Positions 48,258 to 57,398 of a DNA stretch of 64,000 bases are shown here, in pieces. Origin of the DNA: JBEIQE01 sp040376705 (GTDB lineage Bacteria; Pseudomonadota; Alphaproteobacteria; UBA2400). Numbering within the stretch: position 1 is the stretch's first letter; each line of letters begins with the position of its first letter. The stretch covers positions 1-64,000 of the forward strand of contig JBEIQE010000001.1 of assembly GCA_040376705.1 (NCBI GenBank). The letters run 5' to 3'. The notes beneath the pieces were generated by a model, which saw only the letters and a list, made by a program, of their open reading frames with translations, did not search any database and had not been told where the DNA came from. The position numbers and the translations under genes are program-made.

Positions 48258-50321
48258 TCAGTTAATCAGCATCATCAGATCGTCGAAAAGCTCATTCACG
48301 GTGCTGACAATCCGGGCTGAGGCTGAATAGGCGTTCTGAATTGAAATGAGGTAGGCCAGCTCTTCGTCGATATTGACGCCGCTCACCTGCCCCTGACGGG
48401 TCTCGAGCTCGACCTTGAGGTTCTGGATGAACTCGAGACTGGTGCTGGCATCCGAAGCGCCGCGCGCATTCATCTGGATAATCGAGGCGGCATATTCGGT
48501 CATGCGCTGGTTTGAGGCCGGCAGGTTGCCCTCGGCATCAAACAGATATTGCGACTCGAACGCATCGGCCATGGCGCGGGCACCCGCACCATCACCACGG
48601 CCCACATACCATTCTTCGGTGGTGGGGTCGCCAACCGTACGCTCAACACTGGTCAGGTAGGCGCGGCCCAGCTTTGACGGGTCGGCCACGATATCATCAC
48701 GCACCTTGATGTTCTGGCCCGCGCTCAAGGCCTCAGGGTCAATCACATAAAGGTTGTTCAGCTCGAGCAGGTAATTGAAGGTCGAGGGGCGGCTTTCGCC
48801 AGCTACAGCAAAAGTAGTGTCGCTATCGTCAATTGCCAGACCATACGGGCTGCTGGCGGGCAGGCCGATTTCGAGGTGGCCATTCACCACGCGGGCAAAG
48901 GTACCGCCCGAGAATGCGCCAGTAGTGGTATTGCCGGAAAGGTTGGTCAGGCCAGCGATATCCGAGCCGCTTGACGGCATGACAAGCGCAGGCGATGGCG
49001 GCCAGGGCACGCCACCCGGCCAGCCAGCCGGTGTGGGCGGTACGGGCGTACCGCCAGGCGGCGTGGCGGCATAAGCGCCGTTGATCATGTTAACCACATC
49101 GCCCAGCGTCACCTGATAGTCGAACGGGCCGACGAAGCCAGCGATATAGGCTTCCATCTGGGTTTCAAATTCATCGAGGTTTACGCGCAGGGCATCGCCA
49201 ACGGCGTTGCCGGATGAATCGATAATCGCAAACTGGATGGTGCCATATTCAGCCAGACCCGAAGTAGGGTTGGTATAAGCAGTGAGCGGCACAGAAGCCG
49301 GATTGGCCGGATCGAGCAGATCCGCGGCGGTAAATTCGGTAGCGCCGGTAAATACCTTGAGGCCGGGAATGGGCATGGCACTGGCGTGCTGGCGGTTGAT
49401 CTCTTCCGCCATGGTGCTGGTCAGCTGGTCGATCTGCTCTTGCAGGCCGGGCAGAATTGAATCGCGCAGGTCGATCAGCGACTTCATGTTGCCGCTCTTG
49501 ATCAGCGTGGTGATATCCGGGAATACATCCTCAATCTCGATAGCCGAGAAACCACCCGGATAGACCGTGCCCTTAGAGACGCCGGTGGGCGACGAGAAGC
49601 CGATGGGGTGCGGGTCGTTATCCAGCAACGTATAATTGCTGCCAGTCATCACATAAACAGCGCCATTATCGCGAATGAACCACTTAACGTCCATTTCCTT
49701 GGCAATTTCCTGCAACGCGACGTCGCGCTTATCGAGCAGGTCGCCCAGCGGCAGGCCAAGAGTGGTATTGCGCACGATATCGTCATTCAGCTTATCAAGC
49801 TCAACCAGGCGCTTGTTAACGGTATCAACCGATACGCCAATCTGGCGGTCGACTTCATTACGGAAGGCCTGCAGCGTGGTGCTGATGCTGTTAAGTGTAT
49901 TGGCAACATCAACCGCGCTGGTCACAGCGGTAAACTGGTTGACCGATTGCTGCGGGTCAGTAGCCAGCTGCTCAAACGCGGTGCGCAGGGTGTTCATCAG
50001 GCCTGAGATTGAGCTGTTTTCTTCGGGCGTACCGAACAGGTCCTGCAGGCGGGTATAGAAGCCGCTCAGGGTTTCAGCCGCCGAGACAGCCGAGGTCTGG
50101 GTATTGATCTGCTTGACCAGATAGTCATCGACAATACGGCGGATCTGGTCGATCTGCACACCGCCGCCAATGTCGTTGAGGTAAATCGCGCTCAGGTCGG
50201 CCGTTTTTTTGGTATAGCCAGCGGTATTGACGTTGGCGATGTTGTTCGACACCAGCCGCATCAGGTTCTGGTTAACCTGCAGGCCCGAAAGGGCGGTATT
50301 GAGCGAGGCGGTAAGCGACAT
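48258..50321 (-). CDS. flgK: Hook-associated protein FlgK
   Basis: 687 residues. Its N-terminus reads MSLTASLNTALSGLQVNQNL then MRLVSNNIANVNTAGYTKKT, the typical rod/hook/HAP motif. The C-terminal VNIDEELAYLISIQNAYSAS, then ARIVSTVNELFDDLMMLIN is also typical. The middle includes a Pro/Gly-rich insert (GGTPVPPTPAGWPGGVPWPP, then SP). It sits at the hook-filament junction. flgN lies 1 bp upstream; the two are coupled. Confidence 0.94.
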   Translation of the reverse strand: MSLTASLNTALSGLQVNQNLMRLVSNNIANVNTAGYTKKTADLSAIYLNDIGGGVQIDQIRRIVDDYLVKQINTQTSAVSAAETLSGFYTRLQDLFGTPEENSSISGLMNTLRTAFEQLATDPQQSVNQFTAVTSAVDVANTLNSISTTLQAFRNEVDRQIGVSVDTVNKRLVELDKLNDDIVRNTTLGLPLGDLLDKRDVALQEIAKEMDVKWFIRDNGAVYVMTGSNYTLLDNDPHPIGFSSPTGVSKGTVYPGGFSAIEIEDVFPDITTLIKSGNMKSLIDLRDSILPGLQEQIDQLTSTMAEEINRQHASAMPIPGLKVFTGATEFTAADLLDPANPASVPLTAYTNPTSGLAEYGTIQFAIIDSSGNAVGDALRVNLDEFETQMEAYIAGFVGPFDYQVTLGDVVNMINGAYAATPPGGTPVPPTPAGWPGGVPWPPSPALVMPSSGSDIAGLTNLSGNTTTGAFSGGTFARVVNGHLEIGLPASSPYGLAIDDSDTTFAVAGESRPSTFNYLLELNNLYVIDPEALSAGQNIKVRDDIVADPSKLGRAYLTSVERTVGDPTTEEWYVGRGDGAGARAMADAFESQYLFDAEGNLPASNQRMTEYAASIIQMNARGASDASTSLEFIQNLKVELETRQGQVSGVNIDEELAYLISIQNAYSASARIVSTVNELFDDLMMLIN

Positions 50322-50322
50322 T

Positions 50323-50793
50323 CTACAGCCTTGTGTCGAGGGTTACAGCGGCGGCGGCACTACTGCCGGCTTCGCTTGCCATGAATTTACCGTTCTTGTC
50401 CTTGCCATAGGCGGCGCCGGTCTGGCGCTGCTGCTTCACGGCATCAATAATCACATCCACCACCTGGCGTGAGGCCTCGTGCGCCACCTGCAGCGCCTTG
50501 ATGTTGCGCTCCATCGCCAGCATCAGCTGGTTGCTTTTCTCTTTGATACGGGCGGTCATATCGGCGGGCAGTTCAACACCTTGCTCGCCACCGGCGCCGC
50601 GCAGGCTGCTAACGGTTGCCGCATAGTCGGCCAGCAGGCGGGTTTTGGCCTGATAGATACGGGCCATCTCCGAGGTCTTGTGGGTGTATACGCCCTCGAC
50701 CTCGTCATCGAGCACAACAGTGAGCTGGTCGATGGTAGTAGCGAGTTTATCGGCTGTGGCCAGAATCTGGGTGCGATCAGTCATGGGTTCCAT
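50323..50793 (-). CDS. flgN: FlgN-like export chaperone
   Basis: 156 residues, mostly helical, with AGGAGGT 5 bp upstream. The N-terminal half forms coiled-coil helices (ADKLATTIDQLTVVLDDEVE) and the C-terminal helix (NIKALQVAHEASRQVVDVII) matches the FlgN pattern; the tail is Ala-rich. FlgN chaperones FlgK and FlgL. Its position directly upstream of flgK, with a 17-bp overlap with the flgJ-like gene, is that of flgN. Family membership is inferred from pattern and neighbours. Confidence 0.65.
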   Translation of the reverse strand: MEPMTDRTQILATADKLATTIDQLTVVLDDEVEGVYTHKTSEMARIYQAKTRLLADYAATVSSLRGAGGEQGVELPADMTARIKEKSNQLMLAMERNIKALQVAHEASRQVVDVIIDAVKQQRQTGAAYGKDKNGKFMASEAGSSAAAAVTLDTRL

Positions 50794-51091
50794 GCGATAC
50801 CTCCTGCATTTTCAGCATTTCCTGCTCAACCACCGGCGCAATACCAATGCCGCCTGAGCGGGCAATCTGCTTGCCCATTTCTTCAACCATCACGCCGCGC
50901 CATGTTTCTTCGGCACTGCCGCCACCAAACTCGGGGTCGATCTCGACCGTGTTGAACATTGGCATCAGCATCTGTGAGATGAACACCGCTTCAAAGTCCT
51001 GTGCCGCCTGCTTGATGCGCGCCGCATTGCTGCCAATAGGCGGCATGGCGGCTTTGGGCAGAGGGGCGGGGGCGAGTTGCAGGCTGTCCAT
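50777..51091 (-). CDS. flgJ: Rod-binding protein, FlgJ N-terminal domain only
   Basis: 104 residues with the rod-binding motif AAQDFEAVFISQMLMPMFNT (about 28-47) and GGSAEETWRGVMVEEMGKQI. The muramidase domain of enteric FlgJ is absent, as is normal for alphaproteobacteria, where a separate enzyme drills the peptidoglycan. The start overlaps the flgI stop (TAATG), so it is coupled. It helps assemble the rod at the periplasm. Confidence 0.85.
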   Translation of the reverse strand: MDSLQLAPAPLPKAAMPPIGSNAARIKQAAQDFEAVFISQMLMPMFNTVEIDPEFGGGSAEETWRGVMVEEMGKQIARSGGIGIAPVVEQEMLKMQEVSHGTHD

Positions 51092-52206
51092 TACATCACC
51101 TCGAGGTCAGCTTGCAGGGCACCGGCAGATTTGATGGTCTGCAAAATCGTAATCATATCGCGCGGGCCAATACCCAGGGCGTTGAGGCCCGAAACCAGTT
51201 CCTGAAGGGTTGGGGCAGGCGAAAGAATGGCCAGCTTTTGGTCGCCACCTTCATCAACCGTCACTTCGGTGCGCGGCACCACAACAGTCTCGCCACCTTC
51301 AGACAGCGGGTTGGGCTGGCTCACCTGCGGGGTCTCGGTAATCTTGACCGTGAGGTTGCCCTGCGCGATGGCCACCTGGCTAACGCGGACATTGGCACCC
51401 ATCACAATCACGCCCGACTGTTCGTCAATCACCACGCGGGCAATCTGGTCGGGCTCGATGCGCAGCTGTTCAACACGTGTAATAAGGCCCACGACATTGC
51501 CACGCAGGGTGGGCGGTGGGGTCAGCAGCACGCCGCCAAGGTCGGTCGCGCGGGCGGTATTGGGGCCCAGATCTTCATTAATGACGTTGGCAATACGCTG
51601 GGCAGTGGTGAAGTCCGGATTGCGTAGCGAGAGGCGAATGGTATCGAGCGTTGCAAGGTCAAACGCCACTTCGCGCTCAACAATCGCACCATTGGCAATA
51701 CGGGCTGAGGTTGGCACGCCTTTGCTCACGCTCTGGGCCTGACCGGCAGCACTAAAGCCGCCAACCGTAAGCTGGCCTTGTGATACGGCATAAACTTCGC
51801 CATCCGCACCCATGAGGGGGGTTACCAGCAGCGTGCCGCCCATCAGGTCTTTGGCATCACCCATGGCAGATACGGTTACGTCAATACGTGTACCCTGGCT
51901 GGCAAACGGGGGCAGAACGGCGGTTACCATAACAGCGGCTACGTTTTTGGTTTTAAGATCGGCATCACGGGTGTTAACGCCCATACGCTCGAGCATGCCC
52001 TTAAGGCTCTGCTCGGTGAACGGTGAGTTGGTGAGAGAGTCGCCGGTGCCCTTGAGGCCTACAACAAGGCCGTAGCCGATCAGCATGTTCTCGCGCACAC
52101 CCTCAACGTCGGTAATGTCTTTAATGCGAACGCCACCTTCTTCCTGCGCCAGTGCGGGCAGGGGGAGCATGAGCAGTACAGAGATCAGTAAGGCTATGGC
52201 TCGCAT
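51091..52206 (-). CDS. flgI: Flagellar P-ring protein FlgI
   Basis: 371 residues from ATG 52206, with AAGGAGCG upstream; a TTG at 52230 is less likely. A signal peptide MRAIALLISVLLMLPLPALA is followed by mature P-ring features: VRENMLIGYGLVVGLKGTGD, then FASQGTRIDVTVSAMGDAKD and LLVTPLMGADGEVYAVSQGQ. It builds the periplasmic P ring around the rod. A sigma-54 promoter and a GC-N7-GC dyad lie upstream. In the opposite direction lies fliX, the order known from Caulobacter. Confidence 0.95.
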   Translation of the reverse strand: MRAIALLISVLLMLPLPALAQEEGGVRIKDITDVEGVRENMLIGYGLVVGLKGTGDSLTNSPFTEQSLKGMLERMGVNTRDADLKTKNVAAVMVTAVLPPFASQGTRIDVTVSAMGDAKDLMGGTLLVTPLMGADGEVYAVSQGQLTVGGFSAAGQAQSVSKGVPTSARIANGAIVEREVAFDLATLDTIRLSLRNPDFTTAQRIANVINEDLGPNTARATDLGGVLLTPPPTLRGNVVGLITRVEQLRIEPDQIARVVIDEQSGVIVMGANVRVSQVAIAQGNLTVKITETPQVSQPNPLSEGGETVVVPRTEVTVDEGGDQKLAILSPAPTLQELVSGLNALGIGPRDMITILQTIKSAGALQADLEVM

Positions 52207-52246
52207 GGGACGCTCCTTCGCGTGATTCAATTCCGCTGTCTTCCAT

Positions 52247-52261
52247 GCGAAGCGCGTGCCA
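52247..52261 (-). promoter_or_regulatory. Sigma-54 promoter of flgI
   Basis: Minus-strand TGGCACG-CGCT-TCGC, one mismatch from consensus and identical to the flgL promoter. The flgI ATG is 40 bp downstream. Confidence 0.8.
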
Positions 52262-52312
52262 ACTTTTATCTAATTGAAATTAAACGACTTTATTTGATAA
52301 AAGAGGGTGGGT

Positions 52313-52325
52313 GGCAAACTTTGCC
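52313..52325 (-). promoter_or_regulatory. GGC-N7-GCC dyad between flgI and fliX
   Basis: GGC-AAACTTT-GCC, 51 bp upstream of the flgI -24 element, and about 68 bp ahead of the fliX start on the other strand. Candidate binding site for a FlbD-type activator; FliX is the known partner of FlbD in Caulobacter. Confidence 0.5.
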
Positions 52326-52392
52326 CCCATAAAACCACCTCCAAACCCCCTAATGTCTTTGAGTGTTAAGGAATCTGTCCTAAGGTATTGGT

Positions 52393-52821
52393 ATGAAAGT
52401 CGAAGGTCCAAACGGCCCCCGTATCGGTTCAGTCCGCCGCAAGCCCGGCGTCAGCTCGTCTGGCGGCGACTTTGCATCTGAGCTTGAGGGACAGAGCGAG
52501 GCAGCCCCCAGCGCGGGTGGTCTTAGTGGTACCTCAGCCTCGGCCATGATCGGCAGTCTGCTGGCCTTGCAGCAGGCCCCCGGCGAAGAGGGCGATGCTG
52601 CCAAGGAGCGCGCCAAGTCGCGTGCTGAAGAGCTGCTGCGCGAGCTCGATCTGCTGCGCCTTGATATTCTGACCGGTGTTATTCCGCGCGGCCATCTGGT
52701 AGCGATTGCACAAACCATCAAGACCTCGCGCGATGGTGTGTTCGACCCCCGCCTTAACGAAATTCTCGACGACATTGACCTGCGGGCGCAGGTCGAGCTG
52801 GCGAAGTACAATCCTTACTGA
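52393..52821 (+). CDS. fliX: Flagellar assembly regulator FliX
   Basis: 142 residues. The MKVEGPNGPR opening, the IGSLLALQQAPGEEG core and the C-terminal DPRLNEILDDIDLRAQVELA, then KYNPY match FliX. In Caulobacter FliX associates with the membrane and gates the sigma-54 activator FlbD according to early flagellar assembly. It diverges from flgI, as in Caulobacter. Its last 7 bp overlap the convergent acyltransferase gene. No flbD gene is in the window. Confidence 0.9.
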   Translation: MKVEGPNGPRIGSVRRKPGVSSSGGDFASELEGQSEAAPSAGGLSGTSASAMIGSLLALQQAPGEEGDAAKERAKSRAEELLRELDLLRLDILTGVIPRGHLVAIAQTIKTSRDGVFDPRLNEILDDIDLRAQVELAKYNPY

Positions 52822-53927
52822 GTTTTTTGTGCGAGCTGCAGTTTGCTGGCTGTCCAGCGCTCACGCCATTTGCCTACTGGCCGTTCCACCAGCCAGTAAC
52901 CGGCAAAGCCTGCAAACAGCGATGTGCCGATGATGAACAGCGTAAGCGGCAGCCCCTCGGCCACTAGCGGATACTGCAGGCTGTAAATGAAAATCGGCCC
53001 GTGCAGAATGAAGATAGGGTAGCTCACATCGGCGCAGAAGCGGTCGAACTTGCTGCGCGCAGTGAGGTAGAATAGCACCGGAATAACAGGTAAAAAGCCG
53101 ATAACCTTGAGGTAGCTGTGCAGGCCGATGGGGTGGAGCTTATCCACCTGCGGGATGAGATTGCTGATCTGCCAGAGCACAAAACAGAATGCGAAAGCTG
53201 CATACTGCCATTTGCGCTGCATGAACCAGCTGGGCGCAAATTTGGTCAGATGCCAGATCAGCGCGCCTGCCATGAAGAACAGGTACACAGCTGGGGCAAA
53301 GAAGAAAATGAAGTAGTGATTACTCGGCCCGTAATAGAGATGAATACCAAGGCTGGCCAGCAGCACCGCCACCACCACCGGTAGCGATCGCACCAGAAAC
53401 GGGGCGAGGGCATAGAACACCAGTTCAACAGAAAGCGACCAGGCCGGATTGACCACCGTGAAGAGGGGGCCATTCATGGCGGGGTATGGCGTGAAGCTGG
53501 CACCGTTCTGGCTGAAGCTGATGGCCCATTGCGCATCAAGCCCGATCATGAAGACATTAGCCACGATAATGGCCAGCAGCCACTCGGTGGGGATGAGCTG
53601 CAGCAGGGCCATGAGATAGGGAACATCAGCGCAGGCCATGGCACAAACCACGCCGGTTTTTATTACAAACAGCCCGGTAAACAAAAGCGCGGTTACATAC
53701 ATCGGCCAGATGCGTAGCCAGCGGTTGGCGTAAAAAAGGGCATTATGGCCAGCCGTATACTTCTCGTTGAGTATAACGGCCATATAAAAACCCGACATGG
53801 TGAAGAACATCCACAGGGCCTCATGCCCATCAGGAATCGGCACAAACGGGATAATAGGTAGGGGTACAAGCCGCCGCGCGTGGTAGATAACCACGATCAA
53901 CACCAGTAAAAGTCTTAAAGTGCCCAT
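52815..53927 (-). CDS. Acyltransferase family 3 membrane protein
   Basis: 370 residues, about ten hydrophobic segments, opening MGTLRLLLVLIVVIYHARRL with the conserved His of the acyltransferase-3 family, and AWSLSVELVFYALAPFLVRS. Family members O-acetylate or succinylate surface sugars, LPS, exopolysaccharide or peptidoglycan. The target is unknown. It lies between flagellar genes, beside fliX and upstream of dksA (84 bp, head to head). Not a flagellar gene by family. Confidence 0.88.
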   Translation of the reverse strand: MGTLRLLLVLIVVIYHARRLVPLPIIPFVPIPDGHEALWMFFTMSGFYMAVILNEKYTAGHNALFYANRWLRIWPMYVTALLFTGLFVIKTGVVCAMACADVPYLMALLQLIPTEWLLAIIVANVFMIGLDAQWAISFSQNGASFTPYPAMNGPLFTVVNPAWSLSVELVFYALAPFLVRSLPVVVAVLLASLGIHLYYGPSNHYFIFFFAPAVYLFFMAGALIWHLTKFAPSWFMQRKWQYAAFAFCFVLWQISNLIPQVDKLHPIGLHSYLKVIGFLPVIPVLFYLTARSKFDRFCADVSYPIFILHGPIFIYSLQYPLVAEGLPLTLFIIGTSLFAGFAGYWLVERPVGKWRERWTASKLQLAQKTQ

Positions 53928-54011
53928 GAATTCACTGCCGCCTGCCTTCAGCTCCTTCTTGCAGATTCGCGGGCAACTGCCTATATTCTATTCCTCTTTA
54001 GGGAGTTTCTG

Positions 54012-54458
54012 ATGAAGAACAACACTGCTTCGGTATCCACTGTCACCGTTCCGCCCGATTACAAACCGACGGAAAAAGAAAAGTATATGGGCCCGGTCAT
54101 GCTGGAATACTTCCGGCAGAAGCTGATGCAGCAGAAGTCTGAGCTGCTGCGTGAGTCGACCGATACGCTCACCACCATGCAGTCGGAAGGCGGCATGCAG
54201 GAGCCTGATCTGGCTGATCGTGCCACCGCCGAGACCGATCTGGGCGTTGAGTTGCGTACGCGCGACCGCTCACGCAAGCTTATTTCCAAGATTGATTCGG
54301 CTCTGCGCCGCATCGAAGAGGGCGAATACGGGTACTGCGAAGAAACCGGTGAGCCGATTGGTATCGCCCGTCTTGAGGCGCGTCCGGTTGCCACACTGAG
54401 CATTGAAGCGCAGGAACGCCACGAACGTGTTGAACGCACGCAGCGTGACGACGTTTAA
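54012..54458 (+). CDS. dksA: RNA polymerase-binding transcription factor DksA
   Basis: 148 residues. The coiled-coil tip carries PDLADRA (Asp66, Asp69, Ala71), the catalytic-type tip. The C-terminal globular part reads GYCEETGEPIGIARLEARPV and retains only one Cys (109), so the four-Cys zinc finger of enteric DksA is missing; I recall this as usual in alphaproteobacteria. DksA works with ppGpp to reprogram RNA polymerase. AGGGAG precedes the ATG. It is followed by a terminator and an HD-domain ppGpp-hydrolase-like gene. Confidence 0.94.
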   Translation: MKNNTASVSTVTVPPDYKPTEKEKYMGPVMLEYFRQKLMQQKSELLRESTDTLTTMQSEGGMQEPDLADRATAETDLGVELRTRDRSRKLISKIDSALRRIEEGEYGYCEETGEPIGIARLEARPVATLSIEAQERHERVERTQRDDV

Positions 54459-54493
54459 TCCGCGTTATTAACCAATTCATATATGTCGTAACA

Positions 54494-54522
54494 CCCTGTA
54501 ACCCAACTTGTTGGGTACAGGG
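54494..54522 (+). terminator. Terminator-like hairpin after dksA
   Basis: CCCTGT-a-ACCCAA (54494-54506) pairs with TTGGGT-ACAGGG (54511-54522), one bulge, loop CTTG. A weak T-run (CTTTTTAG) follows 10 bp later. Confidence 0.6.
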
Positions 54523-54605
54523 CTGTTATGCTTTTTAGTCTGGTTGACTTTAAGGGTAGCAATCAGCTACACACCGCCTACGTTTAACTGGGGAGATACC
54601 CATAC

Positions 54606-55550
54606 GTGGTCAAGCCAACCTTTGAAACACTTGAAACGACTTTTACCAGCTGGGTAGCCGCGCGCGCCAAAAGCGATCCGCGCTATGCCGATGTGCTGGA
54701 AATTTACCACTGGGCAAAGTCGCATCATGTTGGCCGCCGTGATAATGGCGATCCCGAGTTCATTCATCCGCTGCGTCTGGCCCTTAAGGTCACCAAGCTC
54801 ATCGACAGGATGGAAAAGACCAAGGGCGGTTTCATGCCCGATGGTCTGGAGCTGGTAAAGGCTGCGCTGTGCCACGACATGCTCGAGGACAAGGATAGGG
54901 ACAACGTAAGCGGGGCGGTTATGGACCGCCGTTTTCTTGCCCAGAAAATCGGCGTACGTGCTGCAGAAATCGTTTTTAACGTTTCGCGCAAGTATATCGA
55001 TGCAAACGGCAAGTTCGTGCGCAAGACCACCGAAGAAGACCACAGAGATATAAAGTCGGATGGTGCAGCCCTGCTGCTCAAGCATATCGACCGTAACGAT
55101 AACCTTGAGACGATGGTGGACTTCACTAAGGGCGGCAAGCCGTTTAACGTGATCTATACGCCCGAGAAGCAGAAGGAAAAGCTGGACGAGGCCAACGGCG
55201 TGTTCCTGCAGGCCTCGCTCGACTACCGTGTGCGTGCCAATTATGGCGAGCAGTTGGTAGCCCCCATGAACGTGGTACGTCACCAGCTCAAGCTAACTTA
55301 TTCAAAGATCATGCAGCGTATCGTGCACTTCCAGATCATGAACGATATCGATGCCGAGCATACTTACGGCGTACGCGACCTTACCCGTTTGGCCCGTTTC
55401 CCGGACAAAACGGTTGTGCGCGAGAAGGACAAACCAGCAGGCAGCTCGCCAACCAAGACGTTTGCTTCCCGCGCAACCCGCAAAACGGCAGGGGCCGGTA
55501 CTGCCTTCAGGCCTTCACGCATGGCCGGCCGCAAACTCCAGTGTGATTAA
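54606..55550 (+). CDS. HD-domain protein related to RelA/SpoT hydrolase domain
   Basis: 314 residues, start GTG with GGGGAGA about 10 bp upstream. The segment EFIHPLRLALKVTKLI carries the first His (54), AALCHDMLEDKD the HD pair (His90-Asp91) and ED, and LKHIDRNDNLETM the later Asp162-Arg...Asn. This is the SpoT/RSH hydrolase pattern. No synthetase, TGS or ACT domain follows, so it could be a small hydrolase of (p)ppGpp (Mesh1-like) or of a related nucleotide. The last 60 residues are basic and Thr/Ala-rich. It follows dksA, its natural partner in the stringent response. Confidence 0.7.
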   Translation: MVKPTFETLETTFTSWVAARAKSDPRYADVLEIYHWAKSHHVGRRDNGDPEFIHPLRLALKVTKLIDRMEKTKGGFMPDGLELVKAALCHDMLEDKDRDNVSGAVMDRRFLAQKIGVRAAEIVFNVSRKYIDANGKFVRKTTEEDHRDIKSDGAALLLKHIDRNDNLETMVDFTKGGKPFNVIYTPEKQKEKLDEANGVFLQASLDYRVRANYGEQLVAPMNVVRHQLKLTYSKIMQRIVHFQIMNDIDAEHTYGVRDLTRLARFPDKTVVREKDKPAGSSPTKTFASRATRKTAGAGTAFRPSRMAGRKLQCD

Positions 55551-55561
55551 AGCAAAAAAAG

Positions 55562-55585
55562 GCCCGGTACTCGAAAGTACCGGGC
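55562..55585 (-). terminator. Rho-independent terminator after flgH
   Basis: GCCCGGTACT (55562-55571) pairs with AGTACCGGGC (55576-55585) around CGAA; on the minus strand seven T residues follow. It serves flgF-flgG-flgA-flgH and possibly the convergent HD gene. Confidence 0.9.
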
Positions 55586-55613
55586 GTTAGTTACCTTCTG
55601 AGGGTTGGGCTTA

Positions 55614-56360
55614 TCAGAAGGGAGATATGATATCCATGACCTGCGAGCCGTAGGGCGGCTGCTGGACATCGGTGATCTGGCCACGACCACCGTAGGAAAT
55701 ACGGGCTTCAGCAATCTTTTCGTAAGTAATGGTGTTGGCCGAGGTAATATCTTCAGGGCGCATGATGCCGCTTACGTTCAGTACACGAACCTCATTATTC
55801 ACGCGAATTTCCTGGCTGCCACGCAGCACCATGTTGCCGTTGGGCAGAAGCTGGGTGATGACCGCCGCTACCTGCAGGTCAATCTTTTCACTACGGTTGA
55901 CAGAGCCTGTGCCTGTATCAGACGAGGCTCCCGAGGTGCTGAGCAGGCTGGCCGCATCGGCGCCGGTCGGCAGGATGTTTTCAATCTCGGTTTCAAAGCC
56001 AAGCAGGTTAGGCACGCCGAAGTCATCGGAATTGCTGCGTGAGCGGCGCGAGGTATTGGCCAGCTGGGCCTGATCATCAATCTCGATCAGTACGGTCAGC
56101 AGGTCGCCTACCTTGGCGGCGCGCTGGTCCTTGAAGAAGGCGCGCGAACCCGGACGCCACAGCGAGTTGGCTTGGCGCTCGTTCGGAATGGCCTCGGGCA
56201 TTGGCATCGATACCGGCTGGTAGCCACGCTGGCGCTCGGGGTTTTCAATCGGGGTCATGGCGGGCGCTTCGCCTATGGCCGAGAGGCGGTCGGCCATGTT
56301 GCCGCAACCGGTCAGAACCAGTAGCAGGAGAACCTGTGGGATATGTCTAGATTTTTTCAT
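55614..56360 (-). CDS. flgH: Flagellar L-ring protein FlgH
   Basis: 248 residues, a lipoprotein with lipobox in VLLLLVLTGCGNMADRL. The core has SLWRPGSRAFFKDQRAAKVG, VLIEIDDQAQLANTSRRSRS and VAAVITQLLPNGNMVLRGSQ, then EIRVNNEVRVLNVSGIMRPE, all diagnostic. It forms the outer-membrane L ring. AAGGAGG is the ribosome site. It is the last gene of flgF-flgG-flgA-flgH and ends at a strong terminator. Confidence 0.96.
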   Translation of the reverse strand: MKKSRHIPQVLLLLVLTGCGNMADRLSAIGEAPAMTPIENPERQRGYQPVSMPMPEAIPNERQANSLWRPGSRAFFKDQRAAKVGDLLTVLIEIDDQAQLANTSRRSRSNSDDFGVPNLLGFETEIENILPTGADAASLLSTSGASSDTGTGSVNRSEKIDLQVAAVITQLLPNGNMVLRGSQEIRVNNEVRVLNVSGIMRPEDITSANTITYEKIAEARISYGGRGQITDVQQPPYGSQVMDIISPF

Positions 56361-56384
56361 GACCCAACCTCCTTCTTATATTCT

Positions 56385-57392
56385 TCAGTTCGCCCTGATA
56401 TTGGCAGGGGCCGATACAACTTCTGCAGTGGTGCGGGGCGCAGCGGGGCCTACACGCACGGTGCCATCGGCTTGCGCAATTCCCTCCACGGTGCGTGAGC
56501 TCGAGATGTTCACCACACGAACGGTGCCACCAACTGGCGCATCATTCAGGGCGCGGGCCTGAGCGGTAATCGTGAGACGGCCAGCCTGATACATCATGGT
56601 CACCTGCTTGCCGCGGGTTACAGCGGGCGGGGTGAGTAGGTCGGTTGCATGCACAGGGGTGCCGGGACGCAGGCCGGTACGGGGAGTTTTGCCGATAATA
56701 TCTTCAGCATTGAACAGGATATTGCTGTTGCCCGAAGCCAGCTCGGTGGCCTGCCATGTAATATCGTTTACACCAATCACCTCATCGCGGCGAATGGGGC
56801 GGGTGACAACCGGCACATCAATCGAAGTAATCACGCGGCCTGAAATGGCAGACTGGGCAACAATACGCTCGCCAACCTTGATCTGGGCCAGGCCTGCAAA
56901 GCGCTGGCCATCGGCGTTCATCGCAAGGCTGCTAAAGCTGAGTACGGCTGGCGTATCAAGCGGGGCATGCAGTACCAGCTGCGGATTATCGAGCTGCGCC
57001 TTGGTGGTACCAATAGCAGCAGCGGGCAGGGCGAGGGTCTTTACAATGTTCTCGGCAATCAGGGTGCTGTCAAAGCGTTGGCTGGCGCGTTCAATTTTCA
57101 CAAACTCGTTACCGCTTACCGACTGCCAGGCAATGCCGTTCGAGCGGGCAAGGCGGGTCAGGCTTACGTTATCAAGCACTACCGAACGGCCTGCTGCGGG
57201 AGCGGTCATCACCACGCGGGAGCTGGCGCTGCCGGCATCGGTAAAGATATCGCCCAGCGTAATGTTTTCGCCGCTTACAACGCTTTCGGTGCGTGGGGTA
57301 GCGGCAAGGGCCATGAAGGACCACAGCACATACGCCACGAATATTGCCGAGGGCGTGAAGATACGAAAGAGCTTGAACAAGAGCATGGTCAT
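56385..57392 (-). CDS. flgA: Flagellar P-ring assembly chaperone FlgA
   Basis: 335 residues. A signal-like hydrophobic N-terminus is followed by a longer-than-usual N-terminal region, then a C-terminal SAF domain with VTRPIRRDEVIGVNDITWQA, GKTPRTGLRPGTPVHATDLL and RGKQVTMMYQAGRLTITAQA. FlgA chaperones FlgI for P-ring assembly in the periplasm. The start is ATG with GAGGTAAC upstream; the gene lies 6 bp after the flgG stop. Confidence 0.92.
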   Translation of the reverse strand: MTMLLFKLFRIFTPSAIFVAYVLWSFMALAATPRTESVVSGENITLGDIFTDAGSASSRVVMTAPAAGRSVVLDNVSLTRLARSNGIAWQSVSGNEFVKIERASQRFDSTLIAENIVKTLALPAAAIGTTKAQLDNPQLVLHAPLDTPAVLSFSSLAMNADGQRFAGLAQIKVGERIVAQSAISGRVITSIDVPVVTRPIRRDEVIGVNDITWQATELASGNSNILFNAEDIIGKTPRTGLRPGTPVHATDLLTPPAVTRGKQVTMMYQAGRLTITAQARALNDAPVGGTVRVVNISSSRTVEGIAQADGTVRVGPAAPRTTAEVVSAPANIRAN

Positions 57393-57398
57393 GATGCG

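Noticed and set aside
52312..52326. Sigma-54-like TGGCA...TTTGCC ahead of fliX
   Set aside because: GG and GC are 10 bp apart instead of 12; the sequence is better explained as the dyad.
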